Source: Thalassobacillus devorans
GTDB lineage: Bacteria > Bacillota > Bacilli > Bacillales > Halobacillaceae
NCBI RefSeq assembly: GCF_011761345.1
Contig: NZ_JAASRY010000001.1
Coordinates: 1 to 64,000, forward strand
Direction: 5' to 3'
Length of the DNA stretch: 64,000 nucleotides
A program made the position numbers and the translations under genes. Under the pieces are notes generated by a model. That model ran no database searches, was not told the DNA's origin, and saw only the letters and a program-made list of their open reading frames with translations. Shown here piece by piece: positions 24,801 through 32,787 of this stretch (position 1 is the stretch's first letter; the number at the start of each line of letters is the position of its first letter).

Positions 24801-26177
24801 CTATGCTTGTTTTGTAATTGTTTTGCCGGTCAGTCCATAGATGATTGTCAGTATTGGACTTAACAGACAGAAAAACGCAAATGGAAGATAATCAATGACA
24901 GCTACTCCCAGGACATCAGCAAGGAATACACCACAGACGCTCCAAGGGACAAGCGGATTGATTACTGTTCCAGCATCCTCCAGTGTACGTGACAGATTTT
25001 TTCTGGCAAGCTTTGCGCGATCATAGACGTCCTGATAGGCTTCACCCGTCAACAAAATGGACAAGTACTGTTCACCAATAAACACATTGATGCCGATTGC
25101 AGTAAAAGCAGTCGATAAAGTAATTGTCCGTACGGATTGAAGCAGGCGCTGAACATGGAATAAAACAGCTGGAATGACGCCGGTCACAAAGAGTAATCCT
25201 CCAAGTGCCAGAGCAATAATGACAAGTGATATCGTAAATAGCATGCTCTCGATTCCACCACGGGAAAGCATTTCGTTTACCATTTCATTATTTGTACTGG
25301 CACTGTATCCGGCGAACCACGTGCTCCATAATTCTCCCCATGGCAACACGCCGCGAACTCCCGCGATGAGTGTCGCTGTTATACTGCTTACAGCTAAGGC
25401 AACGAATGCCGGTTGTTTGGTAACAGTCATGGCAAGTAAAACAAGTACCGGTATCCATGAACTCCAATGGATCAGGCCAGAATCATTCAATGCCTGGTGG
25501 ATCGTATTTAAATTTTCTGATTCTACCTGTTTTTGAGGAGACAAGGCAGCAAATAAAATAAAGCTAATAATGAAGGCCGGGACTGTCGTCCAGGTCATAT
25601 TTTTGATATGTTCAAATAAATCTACTTTGACCACTGTAGAAGCAAGGTTGGTCGTATCGGATAGAGGAGACATTTTATCTCCGAAAAATGCTCCAGAAAC
25701 GATCGCTCCGGCAGTCATGGCAAGAGAAGCATCCATAGACTGGGCTACACCAAGGAAAGCGACGCCTAAAGTTGCACTTGTTGTGAATGAACTGCCGAGA
25801 GCAACGCCGGTGATGGCTGTAATCGTAAATACGATTGCTAAAAACCAGGAGCCGCCTGCAAGAGCAAACGATACATCCATAAGCGCTGGGATTGTCCCGC
25901 TTGCCATCCAGCTGCTGATCAGAATACCAATCAGGAAAAAAATCAGCACAGCTCCCATCCCGGATTGAGCCCCCTGCACCATACCTTCCTGGAGGTGCTT
26001 AAAGGAAAACTTTCTTACAAAACCATACGTAATCATAATAAGCACCGCCAGTAAAATCGGTACATGGGGCACACTTTGCAGTTCGATAATGAAATAACTG
26101 ATCAGGATAACAATGACGGCCAGCATGCTGACAGATTCCATTAACCGAGGTAAGTTCTTAGGCTGTAAATGTAACAT
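24801..26177 (-). CDS. NhaC-family antiporter, T-box controlled (YheL-like, likely tyrosine-linked)
   Basis: A 458-residue protein with about eleven to twelve membrane helices of the NhaC family; GAFFGDKMSPLSDTTNLASTV (about residue 165) is the family signature. I start at ATG 26177 (GGGAGGAAT upstream) instead of a GTG five codons earlier. NhaC proteins exchange sodium for protons, which suits a salt-loving host, but the gene lies behind a T-box leader whose specifier reads as a tyrosine codon. The homologue yheL has been predicted from such leaders to be a tyrosine transporter, and that may be the real role here. No terminator was evident at its 3' end. Confidence 0.88.
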   Translation of the reverse strand: MLHLQPKNLPRLMESVSMLAVIVILISYFIIELQSVPHVPILLAVLIMITYGFVRKFSFKHLQEGMVQGAQSGMGAVLIFFLIGILISSWMASGTIPALMDVSFALAGGSWFLAIVFTITAITGVALGSSFTTSATLGVAFLGVAQSMDASLAMTAGAIVSGAFFGDKMSPLSDTTNLASTVVKVDLFEHIKNMTWTTVPAFIISFILFAALSPQKQVESENLNTIHQALNDSGLIHWSSWIPVLVLLAMTVTKQPAFVALAVSSITATLIAGVRGVLPWGELWSTWFAGYSASTNNEMVNEMLSRGGIESMLFTISLVIIALALGGLLFVTGVIPAVLFHVQRLLQSVRTITLSTAFTAIGINVFIGEQYLSILLTGEAYQDVYDRAKLARKNLSRTLEDAGTVINPLVPWSVCGVFLADVLGVAVIDYLPFAFFCLLSPILTIIYGLTGKTITKQA

Positions 26178-26244
26178 GACAATTCCTCCCACTAATAAAT
26201 ATGTTTATAAAGCGAATGTACCAGGAGGGTATTTGGCACGCAGA

Positions 26245-26455
26245 CATAAAAAAAGCTCCATCCCTCTGTAGGGACGAAGCTTACTCCGCGGTACCACCCT
26301 GATTGATGACAAATGATCATCCACTATCGAAAAAGAAAAACACGCTTAATGAATGCTGTATTTCGTAATAGAAAGAAACCTGGATTTTCAGCGGACACCC
26401 AGTCTCTTACTGCTGTTCCTAACCATACTACTGTGGCATTCCTGTGCAAATCTTT
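26245..26455 (-). ncRNA. T-box riboswitch leader of nhaC, probable tyrosine specifier
   Basis: On the minus strand the T-box core AGGGTGGTACCGCGGA lies at 26300-26285, followed by a terminator (AAGCTTCGTCCCT at 26282-26270 with AGGGATGGAGCTT at 26265-26253, then seven T). Stem I is visible: GAATGC (26441-26436) pairs with GCATTC (26356-26351), GTAGTA (26432-26427) with TATTAC (26370-26365), and GCTGAAAATCC marks its distal loop. Between the two helices the 3' strand of the specifier loop is GAAATACA (26364-26357), in which UAC followed by A is the best codon, so tRNA-Tyr is the likely effector. Uncharged tRNA would allow read-through into nhaC. Confidence 0.9.
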
Positions 26456-26485
26456 TATACTTAAACGCTTTTATGCTGTAAAGTA

Positions 26486-26515
26486 AATATAAAGGAAAGC
26501 AATGATTGTTGTCAA
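26486..26515 (-). promoter_or_regulatory. promoter of T-box/nhaC transcript
   Basis: A perfect TTGACA (26515-26510), an 18-base spacer and TATATT (26491-26486) on the minus strand, about 30 bases before Stem I of the T-box. Confidence 0.65.
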
Positions 26516-26589
26516 TGCAAATTCTGATGTCAAATTTTTCTTATTGAGCGTAATTACTATAAATTCTTTCAAGTTCCGTTATAATTGTG

Positions 26590-26730
26590 TATAATAGTGG
26601 AAATTTTCTATCGACAATAAGAAAACCAATTTATACACAAAGAAGGCATATATCATAAATGTTTACTTTAAAAAGTTTAACTTTTGCTTTCACTAAAATC
26701 AAAGGCGATATGCCAAGTTTTTTCAAATGA
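26590..26730 (+). promoter_or_regulatory. azlCD promoter and possible upstream short reading frame
   Basis: TATAAT occurs at 26590-26595 (and again at 26580-26585), with a poor -35. The message would have a 5' leader of about 145 bases. A 23-codon frame (26659-26730) begins MFTLKSLTFAF and ends directly before the azlC initiation region, but its ribosome site AAAGAAGG is twelve bases away. It may be a leader peptide or chance. Confidence 0.35.
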
Positions 26731-26745
26731 TTGCGGGGGAATGTC

Positions 26746-27477
26746 GTGGAACCTAATGCTGTTGCTGTAACCAATCAATCTGCACGCTTGATGATGATCA
26801 AACGGGGAATTGCTGCAGGATTTCCTATCATGCTCGGCTATTTGCCGATTGCGATTACATATGGAGTGCTGGCAAGACAATCAGGGCTTACTAATCTGGA
26901 ACTGACATTGATGAGTATTCTGGTTTTTGCTGGTGCAGCCCAATTCATGGGGGCGAATATGATTGCGCATGGAACTGGCATGGCCGAAATTGTTATCGCT
27001 ACTTTTGTATTGAATTTCCGTCATTTTGTTATGAGTTTGTCCTTTATGAACCGCCTTCGTGACATTAGCTTGAAGTGGAAGGTGCCCTTGTCACTTGGCC
27101 TTACCGATGAGACGTTCACCGTTTCTTCCTTGCATAATAAAGAAGCGAAGGAACCTTATGGTACCTGGTTCTACGGAGCTTTAATCTTGACTGCTTATAT
27201 ATCCTGGGTAGGCGGATCATTCTTAGGCGGGGTACTGGGAGATGTTATACCAGACAGACTCAGTCAAAGTATGGGAATTGCCTTATATGCTATGTTTGTC
27301 GGTTTGTTGATCCCTTCCGTTAAAAAAGAGACGAGGGTAGCACTCATAGCCATACTCGCCATGCTTATCAATTTTCTATTTTCCTTATTTATGAGTGATG
27401 GCTGGGCGATTGTGCTTGGTACCATCATCGGTGGAAGCTGTGGGATTTTCCTGCTGAAAGGGGAGGAAAAACAATGA
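26746..27477 (+). CDS. azlC: AzlC-family branched-chain amino acid exporter, large subunit
   Basis: A 243-residue membrane protein with about five to six helices. The AzlC motifs PIMLGYLPIAITYGVLARQSGLT and AGAAQFMGANMI are clear, as is NFRHFVMSLSF. With AzlD it exports branched-chain amino acids or analogues such as 4-azaleucine. The start is uncertain: GTG 26746 has GGGGG seven bases upstream and is preferred to TTG 26731. The azlD start overlaps its stop by four bases (ATGA), typical of the pair. Confidence 0.88.
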   Translation: MEPNAVAVTNQSARLMMIKRGIAAGFPIMLGYLPIAITYGVLARQSGLTNLELTLMSILVFAGAAQFMGANMIAHGTGMAEIVIATFVLNFRHFVMSLSFMNRLRDISLKWKVPLSLGLTDETFTVSSLHNKEAKEPYGTWFYGALILTAYISWVGGSFLGGVLGDVIPDRLSQSMGIALYAMFVGLLIPSVKKETRVALIAILAMLINFLFSLFMSDGWAIVLGTIIGGSCGIFLLKGEEKQ

Positions 27478-27764
27478 TCTGGGTGATCATAGGTATGGCA
27501 GTTGTAACCGCAGTGCCTCGTCTTTTGCCGGCCTTCATTGTAGATAAACTGAATTTCCCTGCCTGGGTAGACAGGTGGTTGAATGCTATTCCATATGCAG
27601 CCCTTGGTGCCCTCATTTTTCCAGGTATAATGACGGTAAAGCCCGATGCTCCTCATGTGGGACTGATCGGTGGAGCAGTAGCCATTGCGTTGTCCTGGTT
27701 TGGATTGAACATTATCCTTGTGGTAGTTGGAGCGATTGCTACTGTCTTTTTAGTAACGCTCTAG
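27474..27764 (+). CDS. azlD: AzlD-family branched-chain amino acid exporter, small subunit
   Basis: A 96-residue protein with three to four membrane helices, the usual size of AzlD. RLLPAFIVDKLNFPAWVDRWLNAIPYAALGALIFPG follows the family pattern. It forms a complex with AzlC in the cell membrane. It overlaps azlC by four bases and has GGGGAGG before its ATG. Confidence 0.88.
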   Translation: MIWVIIGMAVVTAVPRLLPAFIVDKLNFPAWVDRWLNAIPYAALGALIFPGIMTVKPDAPHVGLIGGAVAIALSWFGLNIILVVVGAIATVFLVTL

Positions 27765-27765
27765 T

Positions 27766-27793
27766 CACACGCCTTGTTGAGATGCATATAGTG
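27766..27793 (+). promoter_or_regulatory. possible SigK promoter of the Gly/Pro-rich gene
   Basis: CAC (27766-27768), 16 bases, then CATATAGTG (27785-27793), one mismatch from the SigK -10 CATA-N3-TA. This would place the gene under late mother-cell control, as for coat proteins. Confidence 0.4.
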
Positions 27794-27827
27794 TAGAGAT
27801 TATTCCTATAAAGGAGTTTGATCGTAT

Positions 27828-28304
27828 ATGGATCGACAACAAGGAGGATTTTTTTCTAATCTGCCAGGATTTGGCGGTCAAGGTCAGGGACCTGGTGGAT
27901 TTCCTGGTTTAGGCCCAGGAGGAGGCGGATTTCCCGGTCAGGGCCCTGGCGGTTTTCCAGGGGGGCCAGGTGGCTTTCCCGGTCAAGGACCAGGCGGATT
28001 TCCGGGGCCGGGAGGCGGAGGACCAGGTCAGACAGTGCAATTGCCACCACCGCCATCCGATGTCCCTCAATTTGGTCCGCAGACATTTCAGGGAGGACCT
28101 GGAGTTTATGCAGTGGACCCAGGAGCGTTTTATGGGTGCCTGTTCCGACTGACACGAGTGAGATTACGTAACGGGCAACGGTTCTGGTTCTTTCCGGTTT
28201 TCATTGGACGGCAGTCTGTTGCAGGATATCGTTGGCGTCCGCGCCGGAGGCAATGGGTTTATTTTGGTATCGACACTGACCGTATTGTCAGCTTTCAGTG
28301 TTAA
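27828..28304 (+). CDS. Gly/Pro-rich repeat protein with conserved C-terminal domain, probable spore-surface protein
   Basis: A 158-residue protein. Residues about 5-67 are repeats of GPGGFPGQ and variants, collagen-like in composition but without a strict Gly-X-Y frame; a proline stretch (QLPPPPSD) follows. The C-terminal 60 residues, from GAFYGCLFRLTRVRLRNGQR to IDTDRIVSFQC, form a compact aromatic and arginine-rich domain with one cysteine near each end. There is no signal peptide. Low-complexity proteins with a possible SigK promoter usually belong to the coat or outer spore surface, so I infer that location. AAAGGAG precedes the ATG. The repeat DNA is much richer in G and C than the neighbourhood. 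Confidence 0.8.
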   Translation: MDRQQGGFFSNLPGFGGQGQGPGGFPGLGPGGGGFPGQGPGGFPGGPGGFPGQGPGGFPGPGGGGPGQTVQLPPPPSDVPQFGPQTFQGGPGVYAVDPGAFYGCLFRLTRVRLRNGQRFWFFPVFIGRQSVAGYRWRPRRRQWVYFGIDTDRIVSFQC

Positions 28305-28318
28305 CATGAATAATCGCT

Positions 28319-28341
28319 GGCAGCGTTTTTCAAATGCTGCC
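28319..28341 (+). terminator. weak hairpin after the Gly/Pro-rich gene
   Basis: GGCAGC pairs with GCTGCC over an eleven-base loop; there is no good T-run, so termination may be partial. Confidence 0.4.
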
Positions 28342-28374
28342 GGCATTTCTATTTCCATATAAGGAGGACATTCC

Positions 28375-28929
28375 ATGTTTCATGTAAGAAAGGCTGTATT
28401 TGAAGATGCAGAAAAAATAGCTCATGTACACGTGAGCAGCTGGAAATCTACATATAAAGATTTGATAGATGAAAAAGATGTAAGTAATATTACCGTTGAA
28501 AACCGAATTGCCTTGTGGGAAGCTGTGTTGAAGGTGCCGGTGAACGGCCAGGTCGCCCTTGTCGTTGAGAACGACCAGGGAGAAGTGGTTGGGTTTGTTT
28601 CCGGCGGGAAAGAACGGACCAAGCATTACGGTTATGATGGGGAAATCTATGCAATATATTTGCTCGATTCCTATCAAAGAAAGGGACTTGGCGGAATGCT
28701 ATTAGAAGCATTTGGGAAAGAGATGAAAGGAGCTGGTTATCTCTCCCTGCTCGTTTGGGTGCTCACGAATAACCCATCCAGCAACTTTTACCGCAAGTAC
28801 GGAGCGAAGCAGGTTGAAGCCGAAATGGTGACAATTGGAGAAGGTACTTATGAGGAGACCGCTTTTGGCTGGAAGAATATCGATGAGCTTGTAGACCGTT
28901 TTACCAGCGAAAGAAACCACCAAATCTGA
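28375..28929 (+). CDS. GNAT-family N-acetyltransferase
   Basis: A 184-residue GNAT enzyme with IYAIYLLDSYQRKGLGGMLL (the Q/R-x-x-G-x-G acetyl-CoA loop, QRKGLG) and LLVWVLTNNPSSNFYRKYGA (strand 5 and helix 4). The N-terminal half, ending in VSSWKSTYKDLI, is that of the common RimI-like family of unknown substrate. AAGGAGG lies eight bases before the ATG. It is alone, 70 bases after the Gly/Pro-rich gene. Confidence 0.9.
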   Translation: MFHVRKAVFEDAEKIAHVHVSSWKSTYKDLIDEKDVSNITVENRIALWEAVLKVPVNGQVALVVENDQGEVVGFVSGGKERTKHYGYDGEIYAIYLLDSYQRKGLGGMLLEAFGKEMKGAGYLSLLVWVLTNNPSSNFYRKYGAKQVEAEMVTIGEGTYEETAFGWKNIDELVDRFTSERNHQI

Positions 28930-28979
28930 CACCCCCCGTTTGTCTTTAAAGGGCAAGTAACATATAGTGCTGTCTAGAA

Positions 28980-29023
28980 AAAGCCATGTCCCTGGGGAAA
29001 TGACCTTCCTGGCACATGGCTTT
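28980..29023. terminator. terminator between GNAT and mneP-like genes
   Basis: AAAGCCATGT (28980-28989) pairs with ACATGGCTTT (29014-29023); it reaches the stop codon of the convergent exporter gene. Confidence 0.75.
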
Positions 29024-29894
29024 AATTTTCTTCATATGGTTCGATATGGATCTGAGCATATCGGATATTCAACTCGTTCTCCAGCATATCCTCGATTTCA
29101 TCCGTGATATTATGGCCTTGCTGAACACTGATGTGTGGATCGACAAGAATGGTCACATCAATCAGGATGATGTTGCCCTGCAGCCGTCCTTTAACATCTT
29201 TTACTTCCCAGACACCTTGATTTCTGGAAATATGATACCGGATATCCTGCAGCAGGTCTTCATCAAATCCATCGGTCAATGTATGTGTAGAATCGTAAAA
29301 GATATCCCATGCTGTTTTACAAATGATGACACCGACAATGAATCCGGCTAGTGGATCGAGCCAAAACAGGCCGAATTGTGCTCCAATGATACCTGTGAAT
29401 GCTCCAAGACTGACAAGGGCATCGGAGCGGTTATCCTGAGCTGCGGCATAAAGGGAAGAACTGTCGATCTTCTTTGATAAAGATAGATTGAAGCGATAGA
29501 CGCCGATCATGACAATAGCCCCGCCTAAAGCTGTCCAGGCGGTCAGCATGCTTGGCTGAGTATATTCATTTAACCACATCGCCTGGAAGGTACCGAAAAG
29601 TACTTCGAGCCCCACGGTCATCATAATAAAAGCCGCGATCAGTGAGGCGATTGTTTCTGCGCGGAAGTGGCCGTAATGATGGTCTTCATCCGGGGGTTTT
29701 CGTGAGATTCTCAACCCAATCAGGACGGCAAGTGACGCGATGATATCGGTCGTATTATTTAATCCATCGGCACGCAGAGCTGAAGAGCCCCCGATATAAG
29801 CGATGGTCAATTTTACTGCTGCCAGAACAAGGTAGGCAATGATACTAAGCCATGCCCCTTTTTCTCCTCGTTTCAGGTTTTCATATTCATTCAT
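29022..29894 (-). CDS. cation diffusion facilitator, manganese exporter (MneP-like)
   Basis: A 290-residue CDF protein: six membrane helices (about 15-205) and a C-terminal cytoplasmic domain (about 210-288). The TM2 metal site reads ADGLNNTTD, with DGLNN in place of the HSxxD of zinc exporters, and TM5 has DNRSD; the YGHFRAETIASL loop is also typical. These are features of manganese exporters such as B. subtilis MneP, so manganese is the expected substrate. I start at ATG 29894 because GCGGAGG precedes it; the open frame continues 37 codons further without a ribosome site. No MntR site was recognised upstream. Confidence 0.87.
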   Translation of the reverse strand: MNEYENLKRGEKGAWLSIIAYLVLAAVKLTIAYIGGSSALRADGLNNTTDIIASLAVLIGLRISRKPPDEDHHYGHFRAETIASLIAAFIMMTVGLEVLFGTFQAMWLNEYTQPSMLTAWTALGGAIVMIGVYRFNLSLSKKIDSSSLYAAAQDNRSDALVSLGAFTGIIGAQFGLFWLDPLAGFIVGVIICKTAWDIFYDSTHTLTDGFDEDLLQDIRYHISRNQGVWEVKDVKGRLQGNIILIDVTILVDPHISVQQGHNITDEIEDMLENELNIRYAQIHIEPYEEN

Positions 29895-30134
29895 CGTAAT
29901 GCCTCCGCAATTTAGGCTGTCGAGCATAAATAGCTTACCAAAGCCTTCGTGGATAAGTCTAGAGAAACAATAATAGCCTCTGTCACAGTATTTGCAGCAT
30001 TGCAATATTCTTTGTATGAACCAAACAAATCATCCATTAATTTAAAAGATGATTACTTTTTTGTTACAAGGGTATATACAAATCAACAGAGCAATAATTA
30101 TAATATTTAAAATTTTCTGGAAAGAGGTGGGTGT

Positions 30135-30353
30135 GTGATTATTAAAGAAACCATTATTATAGAAGGCGCAGTGGATGGAATGAAATTTTCTAAACCAGTC
30201 CTATTATCTTATAACCCCGATTTAGAAACACCGGAACAAGCATTGATTGATTTTTATGGCAGCCAGGCAAGAAGTTTTGAAGAATTATCCATTCAACGAG
30301 GCTGGACGGATGCTTATTGGACATATCCGGCCTATTACGAGTTGGCGATTTAA
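30135..30353 (+). CDS. small hypothetical protein
   Basis: A 72-residue protein starting at GTG 30135, with AAAGAGGTGG upstream. It opens with a basic and hydrophobic strand (IIKETIIIEGAV) and ends with an aromatic stretch (GWTDAYWTYPAYYELAI). It has no signal peptide or membrane helix. I cannot assign it to a family. A strong terminator follows, which supports real expression. Confidence 0.6.
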   Translation: MIIKETIIIEGAVDGMKFSKPVLLSYNPDLETPEQALIDFYGSQARSFEELSIQRGWTDAYWTYPAYYELAI

Positions 30354-30375
30354 GGGAGTCCTCCTGTTAATAGAG

Positions 30376-30420
30376 CTGTTCCACAAGTCTAGTAGAGACT
30401 TATTGGGGCAGTCTTTTTTT
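30376..30420 (+). terminator. intrinsic terminator
   Basis: CTGTTCCACAAGTCT pairs (two small irregularities) with AGACTTATTGGGGCAG over a five-base loop, followed by eight T. Confidence 0.85.
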
Positions 30421-30556
30421 GTTTGCAGCCAAGGTATATCTTTAATTGAAGATTCTTTAGTTTGAAAGGTGTAACATACGGGAATGTAGTTAAAATGTGG
30501 AAAGGGTAGTTTATACTGCCTGTGAAATAAAGAATGAAAGTGAGGAGAGATCAGTT

Positions 30557-31168
30557 ATGGCAAATGTAAAGGTAGCAGTAATCTATTATAGTTCAACCGG
30601 AACCAATTATAAGATGGCCAAGTGGGCCGAAGATGCGGTGAAGCAGGCAGGGGCAGAAGTCAAATTAGTAAAGGCACCTGAGCTTGCACCAATGGAGGCG
30701 ATCGAGCAAAACCCCGCTTGGAAAGAACATTACGAAGCGACCAAAGATGTTCAAGAAGCAAAAGTGGATGATCTGGAATGGGCGGACGCCTATATTTTCA
30801 GTGTACCGACCCGTTTCGGTAACGTTCCGGCACAGTTCAAGCAGTTGATGGATCAGGCTGGCGGTCTTTGGTTCCAAGGAAAATTGGTGAATAAAGTAGC
30901 CAGTGCAATGTCTTCAGCGCAAAACCCCCATGGCGGCCAGGAAGCTACTATTTTGAATCTATATACGAGTCTCTTCCACTGGGGAGTGTTGATTGCGGCA
31001 CCTGGATACACAAACGATGCAGCATTCTCATCAGGTGGGAATCCATATGGAACAAGTGTAACCGTAGATGCTGAAGGCAATATGCAGGAAGACGTAGAAG
31101 AAGCCGTCCGTAACCAGGCGCTGCGTACGCTTCAAGTAGCTGAAATGGTAGTAAAAGGTCAGCAATAA
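30557..31168 (+). CDS. wrbA: NAD(P)H:quinone oxidoreductase, WrbA type IV
   Basis: A 203-residue flavodoxin-fold FMN enzyme that reduces quinones by two electrons and so limits oxidative stress. The FMN phosphate loop is YYSSTGTNYKMA (residues about 10-21); PTRFGNVPAQFKQLMDQAG and MSSAQNPHGGQEATI line the isoalloxazine site. The start ATG 30557 follows GAGGAGA; twenty upstream codons without a ribosome site are left out. It is a single gene, closed by the terminator at 31277. Confidence 0.93.
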   Translation: MANVKVAVIYYSSTGTNYKMAKWAEDAVKQAGAEVKLVKAPELAPMEAIEQNPAWKEHYEATKDVQEAKVDDLEWADAYIFSVPTRFGNVPAQFKQLMDQAGGLWFQGKLVNKVASAMSSAQNPHGGQEATILNLYTSLFHWGVLIAAPGYTNDAAFSSGGNPYGTSVTVDAEGNMQEDVEEAVRNQALRTLQVAEMVVKGQQ

Positions 31169-31276
31169 GGATAAAAAATAGTTAGTAAATTTCCTGCTCA
31201 GAGTAAAAAAAACGCTCTTTTTAAATGAATAAACAGAGGTACGAGTGAAAATTGAGCTAAGAGACTCAAATAACTT

Positions 31277-31310
31277 GTCCCATCTGGCTGCATCCGGGTG
31301 GGACTTTTTG
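31277..31310 (+). terminator. intrinsic terminator after wrbA
   Basis: GTCCCATCTGG (31277-31287) pairs with CCGGGTGGGAC (31294-31304), followed by TTTTT. The hundred bases before it hold nothing recognisable. Confidence 0.85.
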
Positions 31311-31407
31311 ATTTATCTACTTCCAATATTTACATAATAATAATCGTTAAGTTGAGGTTTAAATAGATCATTAGCGGGGAATTGTATAGTAAATATTCAG
31401 AAAATTG

Positions 31408-31436
31408 TTGCAAAACGCGGCGATTTCCTGCATAAT
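31408..31436 (+). promoter_or_regulatory. SigA-type promoter of the IDEAL-domain gene
   Basis: TTGCAA (31408-31413), exactly 17 bases, CATAAT (31431-31436), 28 bases before the start codon. Confidence 0.65.
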
Positions 31437-31464
31437 AGAAAAAAGTCATTAGGGGGTAAGCCAC

Positions 31465-31707
31465 ATGAAAAAGCAAAAAATCAATTACGTGTTGCGAAGA
31501 AGCCCTGTTTATGGAAATAAGACAATCACAGCTAAACGAGAATTATCCTTTGGTTTACAGCTAGCCTCCAGATTGATTCTTGATGAATTAAGTTACGAGT
31601 TCAATAAACATAGATTGGATGAAAAGATCAATGAGGCAATCGCGAATGAAGACCGAGATAGTTTCGATCGTTTAAGCAAGCAGTACCAGCCTTATACTTG
31701 GGAATAA
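31465..31707 (+). CDS. IDEAL-domain small protein
   Basis: An 80-residue protein. The C-terminal half (about 33-73) fits the IDEAL domain: LILDELSYEFNKHRLDEKIN followed by EAIANEDRDSFDRLSKQY, where the name-giving motif is written INEAI. Such short proteins (B. subtilis YozD and relatives) have no established role. The basic N-terminus (KKQKINYVLRRS) could contact nucleic acid. It has its own promoter, ribosome site (AGGGGGT) and terminator. Confidence 0.8.
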   Translation: MKKQKINYVLRRSPVYGNKTITAKRELSFGLQLASRLILDELSYEFNKHRLDEKINEAIANEDRDSFDRLSKQYQPYTWE

Positions 31708-31719
31708 TGATGAGATATC

Positions 31720-31755
31720 AGACCGGTTCACCATAAAGGTGAGCCGGTCTTTTTG
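31720..31755 (+). terminator. intrinsic terminator
   Basis: AGACCGGTTCACC pairs with GGTGAGCCGGTCT over a five-base loop, followed by TTTT. Confidence 0.85.
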
Positions 31756-31858
31756 AATTAAAGGCTGTAAAAATATTCTTTTTCCATGTTATAGTTGTCT
31801 AGTAGATTTTTATACTATATTGACGACCAGCTAAGTTTTTGAAGAAAGGATATTGACC

Positions 31859-32725
31859 ATGAAACGATTTTACAGTCTGATGTTTGTATCTTTATTGCTG
31901 CTAGCGGCCGGATGCAGCGGGCTCAGTAATGAAACCGGCAATGAGTCGACGCCTGCAGATAACGATTCCCAACAAGAATCACCCGAGAAACATGAGCAAG
32001 AAGGCGAATCCAATGAAGCTGGTGAAAAAGGTAAGAAAAAACAGAACGAGAGTAAAGGCTCGAACAATAAAAAGGATGACAATGATAATAAAGAGAAGGA
32101 TACTGCAGATAAACCTGCTTCAGGAAAGGGAGATGAAGTAGTGACTGTAGATGAGCCACATGCTCTTACAGTAGTGGTCAATAAAAGCAGGAAGCTTCCG
32201 GAAGATTTTGAACCGAATGATCTTGTTGTGCCGGATGTCCCTTTCCCATTTGATGAATTTCATGAGAAAAAACAAATGCGCCTGGAAGCTGCCGAGGCAT
32301 TGGAAGAATTATTCAAGGGAGCGAAGCAGGACGGAGTGGAACTCGTTGCAGCATCTGGATATCGCTCTTATGAACGTCAGAAACTGATCTATGAAGATAA
32401 TGTGAAAAAAAACGGGGAAGAACATGCTAACCAGTTTTCTGCCAAGCCAGGTACAAGTGAACACCAGACCGGCCTTGCGATGGATGTAACATCAGCTGCA
32501 GCAGCCTTTAAGCTGGATCAAGACTTCATCGAAACGAAAGAAGGTCAGTGGCTGGCAGATCATGGCCATGAATATGGTTTCATCATCCGTTACCCAGAAG
32601 GAAAGTCAGATATCACTGGCTATGCCTATGAACCATGGCATTTGCGTTATGTAGGCAAAGAGCCAGCCGCAGAAATCCATCAACAGGAAGAGACATTAGA
32701 AGAATTTTTCGGCCTGTATCCATAA
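31859..32725 (+). CDS. LdcB/VanY-type D,D- or L,D-carboxypeptidase lipoprotein
   Basis: A 288-residue lipoprotein: signal peptide with lipobox LAAGC (C19), a very hydrophilic linker rich in Glu, Lys and Asn (about 25-95), then a peptidase M15B domain. The zinc ligands are H202 and D209 (SEHQTGLAMDV) and H261 (EPWHLRYVG); SGYRSYERQ lies before them. It would trim peptidoglycan stem peptides outside the membrane. B. subtilis YodJ is the nearest known type. ATG 31859 is preferred over a TTG two codons earlier; AAAGGA lies eight bases upstream. Confidence 0.9.
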   Translation: MKRFYSLMFVSLLLLAAGCSGLSNETGNESTPADNDSQQESPEKHEQEGESNEAGEKGKKKQNESKGSNNKKDDNDNKEKDTADKPASGKGDEVVTVDEPHALTVVVNKSRKLPEDFEPNDLVVPDVPFPFDEFHEKKQMRLEAAEALEELFKGAKQDGVELVAASGYRSYERQKLIYEDNVKKNGEEHANQFSAKPGTSEHQTGLAMDVTSAAAAFKLDQDFIETKEGQWLADHGHEYGFIIRYPEGKSDITGYAYEPWHLRYVGKEPAAEIHQQEETLEEFFGLYP

Positions 32726-32727
32726 AT

Positions 32728-32780
32728 AAAAACCACCACCTGAGGCTAAGGCATTGCTGTTAGCTGATGTGGTGGTTTTT
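32728..32780 (+). terminator. intrinsic terminator
   Basis: AAAAACCACCAC pairs with GTGGTGGTTTTT; inner arms (GGCTAA/TTAGCT-like) extend the stem. Confidence 0.8.
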
Positions 32781-32787
32781 ATTAGCA

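Noticed and set aside
28164-28376. 70-codon minus-strand frame over the Gly/Pro-rich gene end
   Set aside because: Shadow of the plus-strand gene and its terminator; no ribosome site.
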